Shown piece after piece: positions 1 through 6,601 of a DNA stretch of 22,293 nt (the stretch's first letter is position 1; the number at the start of each line of letters is the position of its first letter). The translations under genes were made by a program, and so were the position numbers. The notes beneath the pieces are model-generated. The model saw only the letters and a list, made by a program, of their open reading frames with translations, had not been told where the DNA came from and did not search any database. This DNA comes from a bacterium. Lineage in GTDB: Bacteria; Spirochaetota; JAHITG01. The stretch lies in the NCBI GenBank assembly GCA_028711675.1, contig JAQTRT010000013.1, forward strand, positions 1-22,293. The letters run 5' to 3'.

Positions 1-2193
1 CGGCGTGCCTTCGAACAGGATCTCGCCTCCCTGTCCCCCGCCTTCAGGCCCCAAATCAATGACCCAGTCCGCCTGCCGGACCACGTCCATGTTATGCTCG
101 ATTACGATGACCGTGTTGTTGTTCTCCACCAGGGAGCGGATGATATTGAGCAGCTTCTCGATATCCGCCATGTGCAGGCCTGTGGTGGGTTCGTCCATCA
201 TATAGATATTCCCTTTCTTATGAAGTTCCGAGGCCAGCTTGATCCTCTGCGATTCCCCGCCCGAGAGCGTGGAAAGGGGCTGGCCGATCTCCAGATACCC
301 GAGGCCCACGTCATCCAGCACCCGTAATCTCCGCACGATCTCCGGTGTTCTGAAAAAACCTACGGCCTCTTTAACAGTCGTGTTCAGAACATCATTGATG
401 TTCCTGTCCTGATATTTCAGTTCCAGCACCTTGTCCGTATAACGCCGGCCCTGGCACTCATCGCACTGGACCTTCACCTCGTCCATGAAGCTCATCTCCA
501 CACTGATCGTACCCAGACCCCTGCATTTTGGGCAGGCCCCTTTTGAATTGAAACTGAAAAGGGAAGGACTTCCGCCTGTGGCCTGCGCGTACTCTTTCCG
601 GATCAGGTCGAAGATGCCGATATACGTGGCCGGATTAGACCGCGAGGATCTGCCGACAGAAGACTGATCTATTACGATCACATCCCGGTTCTCGCTCAGA
701 AAGACATCCTGTATCAGGCTGCTCTTCCCTGAACCAGCCACTCCGGTGATACAGGTCAGGACTCCTTTGGGAATACGTGTCGTAACATTCTTTAGATTAT
801 TCAGCCTGGCATTCTTGATCTCAATGTATTCCATCCATTTTTTAGGTTCGCTTTTAATAACGCTGCTCTGGCCCAGGTAACGGCCGGTCAGGCCGGAGGA
901 CTTCGCTAATCCGTCCACAGAGCCCTGATACACGATCTCGCCGCCCTTTATCCCTGCCTCAGGCCCGATGTCGATGATATAATCCGCGCTCCGGATGATG
1001 CCGGGATCATGCTCCACCACAAAGATGCTGTTCCCTTTGTCTCTCAGCCTCTTCAGCATCTCTACCAATTTCCGGTCATCTCTGGGATGCAGCCCGATAG
1101 AAGGTTCATCCAGGATATACATCAGGTCCACCAGATCGCAGTCAAGCTGCCTGGCCATCTTTACTCTCTGCGATTCACCGCCGGAAAGCGTAGCCACGGA
1201 CCGGTTGAGTGAAAGATACCCTACCCCGATCTCGATGAGATGGGAAAGAATCTGCCTCATCTTGCGGACAAGGGGCCTGGCTACGTCCCCTTCCACAGAC
1301 TTGAGGAACCCGTCCAGATCCGTTAATTCCATGTTCACCAGTTCGGGGATGCTCCTTTGGTTCAGCTTCACGCTCCTGGCCTTCTCGTTAATCCTGCTCC
1401 CTTCGCAGGAATCGCAATCTGAATAGACAAAATATTTCTGGTACGCGTTCTTCTTCTCTCTCGGCAGTTCGGCCTGGGCCTTGTTCACATAAACCCTTTC
1501 CAGTTTCCTGATAATGCCTTCGAACTTTTTAGAATAGATGCCGGCTCCATGCTTTTTTTCAACAGGAATACCTTTGGCATAGAGAAGATCATTCAGTTCA
1601 GCCCTGGAAAAATCCCTGATCTTCTTATCTGGATTAAAAATCAGCATAGCTACCATCTCGCGCCAGTTCCAGCCTCCGGTCTTATAATCCGGATGGAGGA
1701 TAGCGCCTTCCCGGATACTCTTCTCCGGATCGAGCAGCCGGCTGGCATCGATCTTCATCCTTTTCCCCAGGCCCTTGCAGTCCGGGCACATACCCAGAGG
1801 ATGGTTGAAACCGAAGACAAAGGAGGGCCCGATGAACGGGTCCCCGCACCGCGAGAAAAGAAGGCGGAGGTATGTATACAGTTCCGTGGCTGTGCCCACC
1901 GTACTCCTCAGTGTCGTGCCCATCCGCTTCTGGTCAATGACGATTGCCGTGGAAATATTGCTGATCTCGTCCATGTCGGGCTTGGAGAGCTTGGGCATCC
2001 GGCTTCTGGCAAATGAAGAGAAAGTCTCGATCAACTGGCGCTGGGCCTCGGTATAAATAGTATCAAAGACAAGCGACGATTTCCCGGAACCGGACACTCC
2101 GGTAAAAACCACGATCCTGTTTTTAGGTATCTCCAGGGAGATGTTCTTTAAATTATGAACTCTGGCACCTTTGACCATTATATTCTTTTCCAT
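1..2193 (-). CDS. UvrA-like tandem ABC ATPase lacking the UvrB-binding domain (3' end outside window)
   Basis: Soluble tandem ABC ATPase of the UvrA superfamily; 731 codons are visible and roughly 15-40 C-terminal residues are cut off by the left edge. The first Walker A (GVSGSGKSS) lies near residue 32 and the second (GVAGSGKSS) near 485. The two signatures LSGGESQRVKMA (about 336) and LSGGESQRIKLA (about 642) are each followed by a Walker B (ILDEP, IMDEP). Zinc knuckles CPDC/CDSC and CPKC/CDEC are present. After RSTVGTATELYTYLRLLF the protein passes almost directly to the CPDCKGLG knuckle, so the UvrB-binding domain of housekeeping UvrA and its CxxC are absent; Walker A to signature in the N-terminal half is about 304 residues, against roughly 450 in E. 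coli UvrA. This is the DrrC-like / class III architecture, known from drug self-resistance and tolerance, rather than canonical excision repair. The start at 2193 follows AAAGGAG with a 9-10 base spacer. It lies 114 bases downstream of the EFR1 gene on the same strand. Substrate unknown. Confidence 0.93.
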   Translation of the reverse strand, partial: MEKNIMVKGARVHNLKNISLEIPKNRIVVFTGVSGSGKSSLVFDTIYTEAQRQLIETFSSFARSRMPKLSKPDMDEISNISTAIVIDQKRMGTTLRSTVGTATELYTYLRLLFSRCGDPFIGPSFVFGFNHPLGMCPDCKGLGKRMKIDASRLLDPEKSIREGAILHPDYKTGGWNWREMVAMLIFNPDKKIRDFSRAELNDLLYAKGIPVEKKHGAGIYSKKFEGIIRKLERVYVNKAQAELPREKKNAYQKYFVYSDCDSCEGSRINEKARSVKLNQRSIPELVNMELTDLDGFLKSVEGDVARPLVRKMRQILSHLIEIGVGYLSLNRSVATLSGGESQRVKMARQLDCDLVDLMYILDEPSIGLHPRDDRKLVEMLKRLRDKGNSIFVVEHDPGIIRSADYIIDIGPEAGIKGGEIVYQGSVDGLAKSSGLTGRYLGQSSVIKSEPKKWMEYIEIKNARLNNLKNVTTRIPKGVLTCITGVAGSGKSSLIQDVFLSENRDVIVIDQSSVGRSSRSNPATYIGIFDLIRKEYAQATGGSPSLFSFNSKGACPKCRGLGTISVEMSFMDEVKVQCDECQGRRYTDKVLELKYQDRNINDVLNTTVKEAVGFFRTPEIVRRLRVLDDVGLGYLEIGQPLSTLSGGESQRIKLASELHKKGNIYMMDEPTTGLHMADIEKLLNIIRSLVENNNTVIVIEHNMDVVRQADWVIDLGPEGGGQGGEILFEGTP

Positions 2194-2284
2194 GGGAACA
2201 ATCTCCTTTACAAAAAATTTCCATTCCAGACTGCAGGGGCAAAGGTTCCCTCCTGCTCCTTTTCGTAAACAGCAGACCTTTAAC

Positions 2285-2298
2285 GGATATTTATATCC
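2285..2298. repeat. 14-bp near-perfect palindrome between the EFR1 and UvrA-like genes
   Basis: GGATAT-TT-ATATCC: two perfect 6-base arms around a 2-base centre, just after the EFR1 stop codon. There is no T-run to make it an intrinsic terminator. It could be a small protein-binding site or mRNA hairpin in the 114-base gap before the UvrA-like gene. Confidence 0.3.
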
Positions 2299-2307
2299 TG
2301 ATAATGA

Positions 2308-3102
2308 TCAAACCTTGAATTTATCTTTGAATGATGCCAAAGGTTCTTTATACTGGTACTTTCCGCTTACCTTATCCGTATGAATGGCTTTTTCAGGGCA
2401 ATGGTTGAAACAGTTCCAGCATCCTTCGCAGAAATTCCGGTTGAAAACAGGGAAAGGATCGAGACTGACAGCTTTCCGGTCACAGAGAGAGACACAGACT
2501 CCGCATTTTTTACAGAGAGCCCGGTCTGCGGCCAGTCCCTTTACGGCGTTCAGGGCCATTCTCCTGGCCGGGATTGGGAGCAGACTCATTAAAAACCCTG
2601 TCCTGGCATGATAAACCGGGGGGACACGGCCTTCCCGGATCATGTCCGCGGCTTTCTGTAATCCTGAAAGGAAAGCTGAAAACCGCTGTAATTCCTGGTC
2701 CGAAGGAGCTTCTTCATTCCCCCATCCCCTGGATATGAGGGGCGGATAATTCTCCGGTGTATGGAGCGTGGAGCCCGCGACAACACGGAATCCCCTGGCG
2801 CGTACCGCCTGTTCCAGGACCTTCAATGTCCTCCCGGACATCATGCCGAAGGTGTTGAAAATGAACGCCGGCATGTCCTTCTGTTTTTCCAGCCGGCCGA
2901 TGAAACGGCGCATGAGCGGCGGTATTCCCCAGTAGAACGCCGAAGCGGCGAATCCCGCCAGCGAATACCGGGAAAGATCGACGGGTGTGTTTTTTTGAAC
3001 ATCATAAAGGTCAAAAACCGTCTGCGGGACCCGTGCCGCGATATAACGGCAGACCAGGCGTGTATTGCCCGAGCCGGAATAATAAAAAATAATGCCTTTC
3101 AT
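2308..3102 (-). CDS. EFR1-type flavodoxin/ferredoxin fusion protein
   Basis: 264-residue cytosolic electron-transfer protein with a flavodoxin-like domain fused to a 2[4Fe-4S] ferredoxin. The N-terminus has the FMN phosphate-loop type motif YYSGSGNTR (residues 8-15). The C-terminus has two cluster motifs, C197-C200-C203-C207 (followed by D instead of the usual P) and C225-C228-C231-C235-P. This order and length match the EFR1 family. It probably moves electrons between a low-potential donor and an unknown acceptor; the partner is not in view. The start at 3102 is preferred over an upstream in-frame start at 3234 because it is preceded by GGAGGG and the flavodoxin fold begins there. Its ATG overlaps the stop of the PadR gene as ATGA, so the two are very likely translationally coupled and co-transcribed. 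Confidence 0.9.
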   Translation of the reverse strand: MKGIIFYYSGSGNTRLVCRYIAARVPQTVFDLYDVQKNTPVDLSRYSLAGFAASAFYWGIPPLMRRFIGRLEKQKDMPAFIFNTFGMMSGRTLKVLEQAVRARGFRVVAGSTLHTPENYPPLISRGWGNEEAPSDQELQRFSAFLSGLQKAADMIREGRVPPVYHARTGFLMSLLPIPARRMALNAVKGLAADRALCKKCGVCVSLCDRKAVSLDPFPVFNRNFCEGCWNCFNHCPEKAIHTDKVSGKYQYKEPLASFKDKFKV

Positions 3103-3686
3103 TTTGATCCCTCCGTCCTCTTTCTCCGCGCGGCCGCCAGGTCTTCCCTGTATTCCCTGAGCCATTCCAGCTCTCCCCGGATCAGATTCTGGGGCCGTTT
3201 GGCCAGGGCCAGGCTGTGGACAGGGCATTTGCATTTGACCAGGTATTTCTCAAGCTCTTTATAACAAGCCAGGCCTTCCTCAAGTTTTTTCCGGTATTCT
3301 TTAAGGCATTCTTCCGCTTCCTTCCGGCTCAGCAGATCGAGATGGGAAGTGGCCAGATCGATGCGGTAGACCATTTTTTCCGGTTCCGAAAGGATCCGGC
3401 TGATCCCGGACCGGAGGGTCTTCATCCCCTTTTCAGTGGTTCTGTAGATGATCTGGGTGACATGGTTCTGGGAAAGCCTGGTTTCGCCCCTGATAAATCC
3501 CTTTTTCTCAAGTTTTTTAAGGAGCTTATACACCGAGGACATGGATATTTCCGTCCATTCCCGCATGGACCTGTTCTTGATCTCCTGTTCGATCCGGTAG
3601 GCATGCATAGGGCCTTCGGAGAGCAGTCCCATCAGGGCTGTCTCCCTGGCTGATAATGTCATATTACCATATTGTAGTATTACCAT
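3099..3686 (-). CDS. PadR-family transcriptional regulator
   Basis: 195-residue DNA-binding repressor of the PadR family. The N-terminal winged helix spans about residues 9-90 (LSARETALMGLLSEGPMHAYRI, then SSVYKLLKKLEKKGFI and the wing with ...IIYRTTEKG). A C-terminal helical dimerisation region (about 100-195) makes it the longer, PadR-s1-like type (with a Vir_AsT-like tail). PadR repressors usually respond to small toxic molecules and often control efflux or detoxification genes. Start: a TTGACA-16-TATACT promoter ends 7 bases before ATG 3686 and no good ribosome-binding site exists, so a leaderless start at 3686 fits. ATG 3662 (187 residues, MTLSARE) is the alternative, also without a clear SD. 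It is the first gene of the PadR-EFR1(-UvrA-like) set and is likely autoregulated through the repeats at its start. Confidence 0.9.
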   Translation of the reverse strand: MVILQYGNMTLSARETALMGLLSEGPMHAYRIEQEIKNRSMREWTEISMSSVYKLLKKLEKKGFIRGETRLSQNHVTQIIYRTTEKGMKTLRSGISRILSEPEKMVYRIDLATSHLDLLSRKEAEECLKEYRKKLEEGLACYKELEKYLVKCKCPVHSLALAKRPQNLIRGELEWLREYREDLAAARRKRTEGSK

Positions 3687-3699
3687 ATATACCAGTATA
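3662..3699. repeat. Tandem operator-like repeats at the PadR start
   Basis: Two identical 11-base direct repeats TATTACCATAT (plus strand 3662-3672 and 3678-3688) are 16 bases apart start to start. Directly beside them is an inverted repeat TATAC-CA-GTATA (3688-3699) that covers the -10. Their position over the -10, the expected +1 and the first codons is what an autoregulatory operator would show. That PadR binds here is inference; the repeats themselves are exact. Confidence 0.55.
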
Positions 3700-3721
3700 C
3701 CCTCTTTTTTTTATTTGTCAA
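3694..3721 (-). promoter_or_regulatory. Consensus-like promoter of the PadR operon
   Basis: On the minus strand, -35 TTGACA (3721-3716), a 16-base spacer and -10 TATACT (3699-3694). The -35 is a perfect consensus match and the -10 matches in 5 of 6 positions. Seven bases separate the -10 from ATG 3686, so +1 is expected at or next to the start codon. Confidence 0.7.
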
Positions 3722-3938
3722 GTAAAAAAGAATACCGAAAAAAACAGGGTCAATTATGATCCGGCTGCGCCTGTACGAACAGCTCCGATATTTTTAATAA
3801 AGAGAACTTGAAAATTCCTTGCCACTCAAGTCCATAAATTATGTAGTTTTAAAGAACGCCGTGGTTCTGTTTGATATTTGACAAGTTGTAAAAAGTATTA
3901 TTGCCGTCCCCCTTCCTTGTGTGCATCACCCGATAAGA

Positions 3939-4541
3939 TTAAAAAGCCAATCCAATGCCTATGCCCAATCCGGCCCAGCTAAAACCGGAACCGGCGCGGC
4001 CGCTGTAGGTTTTAGACTGTTTGTTATTCTCAGCATCAGTATATTCCACTTTAACATCACCTATCATAGACAAGGCGACACCTGTAGAAACTTCCACTAA
4101 GATGGGTCCGGAGATCATTTTATAGCCAAACCACATATTAAAAGCAAGACCTGAAGCCGAACCTTCTGTTTCTTTTGCAACATAATTATCAAGATAGCTG
4201 TATTTCACAGTCGCAGACATATAATTCAAATAAAGACCGGCAAAAAGACCCGTGAGTCCTTCCTTGGCAGGATAATAACGTATTCCAGGGCCGCCTGAAA
4301 ATGCGGAAAACTTCCAATCGTCAAGGTCCCAGGATAAATATTTGATCTCCACCGGTAATCCCAGGTTAGGGCTTAATTTATATTCAGCCTCAAAGGAATA
4401 GTAGCCAATAATTAATCCCATGGGATAAAAAGTTACTGTAAACTGTGCGGGATTCTCCTTAGATATTTCCTCTCCTAAAAGTAAAACAGGCAGCGTACAT
4501 AAAATGAACGCTAAGATCAGAACTAAATATCTTTTTCTCAT
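3939..4541 (-). CDS. Small secreted protein, probable outer-membrane beta-barrel
   Basis: 200 residues, not recognised by family. A signal peptide is clear: MRKR, a hydrophobic stretch to about residue 21 and a probable cleavage near LLGEE. The mature part is rich in alternating aromatic and glycine residues (FTVTFYPMGLIIGYYSFEAEY, GLFAGLYLNYMSATVKYSY, SWAGLGIGIGLAF). It ends in phenylalanine, typical of barrel proteins recognised by the BAM machinery; about eight strands would fit the length. The start follows AAGGAGGAGGG. It stands alone, with gaps of 252 and 111 bases on either side. Best reading: an OmpA/OmpX-like 8-stranded barrel of unknown job in the outer membrane. Confidence 0.75.
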   Translation of the reverse strand: MRKRYLVLILAFILCTLPVLLLGEEISKENPAQFTVTFYPMGLIIGYYSFEAEYKLSPNLGLPVEIKYLSWDLDDWKFSAFSGGPGIRYYPAKEGLTGLFAGLYLNYMSATVKYSYLDNYVAKETEGSASGLAFNMWFGYKMISGPILVEVSTGVALSMIGDVKVEYTDAENNKQSKTYSGRAGSGFSWAGLGIGIGLAF

Positions 4542-4652
4542 TTTCTTCCCTCCTCCTTTTTAAATTTTAATATTCCGGCATCTTTATATGTTTCCCCTGT
4601 TATGTGTAAGCGCGATCGTGACCAGACATCGTACAGACGGACCGCTGTTCCC

Positions 4653-4928
4653 TTATTCCCTGAACTGATAATGTTTCTTCACGGCTTCTTTAATGTCCCA
4701 GACGCATTTCAAACCCTTGGGGAAAGTAACCAGGTCATCGGCCCCGAAGCTTACAGGCTCGCCGTTCTCGGGCGTGACCACTACCCTGCCCTTGAGCAGA
4801 TAACAGATTTCCGTGGAATCATAGGACCAGTCGAACCGGGAAACCTCCTTCTCCCAGACAGGCCAGCTGAACACGCCCATCTTTTTCAGGGTTTCCTTAT
4901 CGGGTCTCTCTACTTTAATGGCCGGCAT
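4653..4928 (-). CDS. Cupin-domain protein (DUF861/cupin_3 type)
   Basis: 91-residue single-domain small beta-barrel. The sequence FDWSYDSTEICYLLKGRVVVTPENGEPVSFGADDLVTFPKG carries the first cupin motif (here ending TEICYLLKG, with E as the likely metal ligand) and the GxDxVxFPxG second motif. This pattern resembles the cupin_3 group that includes the (S)-ureidoglycine aminohydrolase domain, but the short length and lack of other ureide genes argue against that specific reaction. The start at 4928 follows AGGAGGTGGATT, an excellent ribosome-binding site; a longer reading from 5030 gives a W/P-rich shadow of the neighbouring gene. Its start lies 14 bases inside the upstream DUF4342 gene, so the two are probably translated together. 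Ligand unknown. Confidence 0.85.
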   Translation of the reverse strand: MPAIKVERPDKETLKKMGVFSWPVWEKEVSRFDWSYDSTEICYLLKGRVVVTPENGEPVSFGADDLVTFPKGLKCVWDIKEAVKKHYQFRE

Positions 4929-5193
4929 AATCCACCTCCTGTCTTTTCCCTTTCTCTTTCTTAATGATAACAACGGTAAAATTGGATGCCATGGCAGCCA
5001 GGGCTCCCACGGCGGCCAGGACCGGCGCAAAGGCTATACCTACGATACCGATAGTGAGGGGGATCTCCAAATAAGGTTTGCCTTTGTCATCTTTAATGAT
5101 GATCTTCCGGATATTCCCCTCATGGACGAGCTCCTTGATCTTCTTGAGAAGCTCCTCCCCTTTTACCTTAAATTCATTCTTCTTTTCACTCAT
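4915..5193 (-). CDS. DUF4342 family small membrane-associated protein
   Basis: 92 residues. The N-terminal half is charged and helical (MSEKKNEFKVKGEELLKKIK, then KELVHEGNIRKIIIKDDKGK). It is followed by LEIPLTIGIVGIAFAPVLAAVGALAAM, one or two short hydrophobic segments around residues 43-72, and a basic tail. This layout is characteristic of DUF4342, whose function is unknown. Start 5193 follows GGGAGGAACAT; an in-frame ATG at 5217 has no such site. The stop TAA is 14 bases inside the cupin gene, indicating coupling. The short amphipathic-plus-hydrophobic plan would suit a membrane-bound small protein or regulator of the cupin partner, but that is inference. Confidence 0.8.
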   Translation of the reverse strand: MSEKKNEFKVKGEELLKKIKELVHEGNIRKIIIKDDKGKPYLEIPLTIGIVGIAFAPVLAAVGALAAMASNFTVVIIKKEKGKRQEVDYAGH

Positions 5194-5222
5194 ATGTTCC
5201 TCCCATGCTGTAATCACAAAAG

Positions 5223-5240
5223 CCCGGTTTGCAAAACGGG
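5223..5240 (-). terminator. Possible weak intrinsic terminator
   Basis: Minus-strand hairpin CCCG-T-TTT-GC-AAA-C-CGGG with one mismatch inside the stem, followed by CTTTTG. It lies between the small membrane protein gene and the DUF4342 gene and could end the nitroreductase transcript. The T-run is short, so termination may be partial. Confidence 0.35.
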
Positions 5241-5266
5241 ATAGCCGCCGGATAATCTAATTAAAT

Positions 5267-5617
5267 TCAAGGTTTTCTCCTTCGGATCGGGCTCTGCCGG
5301 ACGAATACGCCTTCAAATCCGGGAGAGACGCCTTTTATCGTACCGGAATCAATAATGGTAAAGATTGTCTGGCCTTTGGTCGGCACGTTCACATAGACCG
5401 CGTTATCCCTGATCTTATATTTCAGGCTGGTGGTCCGCATGCCCAGTATCTCGAACTTGACCATACTGTTCTTATTGAACTCGATGTAGCTGATAAGCCC
5501 GGCTTCCCGGGAATAGTACCTGCCCGTCAGCCGGGGTTTCATGAGCAAACTTGCCAGGAGCAGCAGTAAAATCACACCGGCAATTGAGAGCAGCCACGCA
5601 TAAGCTTTATTCTTCAT
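5267..5617 (-). CDS. Small membrane-anchored protein of unknown function
   Basis: 116 residues, not recognised. One N-terminal transmembrane helix (about residues 6-26, AWLLSIAGVILLLLLASLLM) is followed by an all-beta soluble part: LTGRYYSREAGLISYIEFNKN, SLKYKIRDNAVYVNV, GQTIFTIIDSGTIKGVSPGFEG. The pattern (value display, then IKG...G.F) resembles small lipocalin-like or DUF-type domains that report 'residual' strands, but I cannot place it. Start 5617 follows AGGAGGTGTTGTG. It begins 14 bases after the nitroreductase stop, so it is very likely co-transcribed with it. The strongly basic tail RRRKP is a small oddity. It is probably inserted in the inner membrane with the beta domain outside. 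Confidence 0.7.
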   Translation of the reverse strand: MKNKAYAWLLSIAGVILLLLLASLLMKPRLTGRYYSREAGLISYIEFNKNSMVKFEILGMRTTSLKYKIRDNAVYVNVPTKGQTIFTIIDSGTIKGVSPGFEGVFVRQSPIRRRKP

Positions 5618-5631
5618 CACAACACCTCCTC

Positions 5632-6453
5632 TTATCCGGCCCAACTGATGATATAATCCCAGCTGGCCGGTCTCACCACGTCCTTTATCTCTTTCCATTT
5701 CCCCTTCAGCCTCAGTTCCTCACACGCAAGTTCAAAATGACACATGGCAATACCGAGTTCCATGCTGTGCGGTTTGATGCCCAGGAAAACAGCGTTGTCC
5801 CTGGCAAAGAAATGGAAAACAGGCTTATTGACCTCCTTGATCACGCGCCAGGGCTGGATATTGATGCCTGAGGGCGCCAGGCGTACACATTCAAGGGGGA
5901 TGCGGTATCGTCCGGCCTTTTTTTCCAAAAGCGGCTGGTCCGGCTTCCCTTCGAAAAACACTTCAGCCCATGCTTTACGGACACCGGCCCGTGCCATGAA
6001 CCGCGTCAGTTTTTCCAGAAGAGACCTTTTCCGGTCCGGGTAGCCGATGGGCGAGATAGCAGGCAGGATCTCATTCCCTTTCAGCCCTATTTTTTCTTGA
6101 AAACCTTTCTTGTTGAAAGTAAGCGCCATCCAGCACGTACCCAGGCCCAGGCGGGTCAGTTCCAGGATCGTCCGTTCAAAACAATATCCGTAATCCACCA
6201 TGCACCGGGGACCCGGCCTGATAACTCCGCCGAAAAAAAGGCTCGTACCCCTGATAAACCCGTAAGTACCGAGTCTCCATAGTTCTTTCTTCTCCAGGCC
6301 GGAAAGATCGAGCAAACGGAACCTTACCCTGTTGCCGAAAGGGCCTCTGGTATTTATTCTTAAGGCTTTATTGATCCTTTTTTTCTCTTTCCTGTCTAAT
6401 ATCTCCCCGGAATAAGTGCGGACGGAGATCCTTTTTTTAATAACCCCTATCAT
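5632..6453 (-). CDS. Nitroreductase-like flavoprotein (TM1586 nitroreductase family)
   Basis: 273-residue predicted FMN-dependent oxidoreductase of the two-lobe nitroreductase group. The FMN phosphate motif RISVRTYS is at residues 8-15, RLGLGTCWM at about 101-109 and the second lobe motif APSGINIQPWRV at 193-204. Length and this duplicated layout fit the TM1586-type family; substrates are mostly unknown. It probably reduces quinones or nitro/electrophilic compounds in the cytosol. The start at 6453 has no ribosome-binding site, and a promoter ends 7 bases upstream, so the mRNA may be leaderless. It heads a probable pair with the small membrane protein and is divergent from the TolC/RND genes. 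Three Cys occur (C84, C91, C107), not in a known cluster motif. Confidence 0.85.
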   Translation of the reverse strand: MIGVIKKRISVRTYSGEILDRKEKKRINKALRINTRGPFGNRVRFRLLDLSGLEKKELWRLGTYGFIRGTSLFFGGVIRPGPRCMVDYGYCFERTILELTRLGLGTCWMALTFNKKGFQEKIGLKGNEILPAISPIGYPDRKRSLLEKLTRFMARAGVRKAWAEVFFEGKPDQPLLEKKAGRYRIPLECVRLAPSGINIQPWRVIKEVNKPVFHFFARDNAVFLGIKPHSMELGIAMCHFELACEELRLKGKWKEIKDVVRPASWDYIISWAG

Positions 6454-6460
6454 TACTGAT

Positions 6461-6489
6461 AAAATACACTTTTTAAATCAACCTTCCAA
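6461..6489 (-). promoter_or_regulatory. Candidate promoter of the nitroreductase gene
   Basis: Minus strand: -35-like TTGGAA (6489-6484), a 17-base spacer and -10-like TATTTT (6466-6461). Seven bases then precede ATG 6453. With no SD in this stretch, the start codon would be at or next to +1. Confidence 0.5.
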
Positions 6490-6535
6490 TATTTATTTAA
6501 AAACCAGCTTATCCCCCCTTTTTTGTAAAATACCT

Positions 6536-6563
6536 TTGACTTTATTTTTTATTGAAATAACAT
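6536..6563 (+). promoter_or_regulatory. Candidate promoter of the tolC-RND genes
   Basis: TTGACT (6536-6541), a 16-base spacer and TAACAT (6558-6563), in an A/T-rich divergent region. It leaves a leader of about 30 bases before ATG 6602, which has only a weak SD (GCGGG). The -10 is poor; an overlapping TATACC at 6563-6568 is another option. Confidence 0.4.
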
Positions 6564-6601
6564 ATACCTTACAAAGTTCGTTTTAGAAAAAGCGGGAAAC
6601 C

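Noticed and set aside
995..1426. Plus-strand 143-residue reading frame
   Set aside because: It lies antisense to the UvrA-like gene, whose motifs are intact; the composition is that of a shadow frame.
3103..3234. N-terminal extension of the EFR1 protein from 3234
   Set aside because: It overlaps the PadR gene deeply, is P/G/R-rich and has no SD; the flavodoxin domain begins at 3102.
6454..6601. A riboswitch or regulatory RNA in the divergent gap before tolC
   Set aside because: The region is A/T-rich with promoter-like elements only; I see no conserved aptamer structure.
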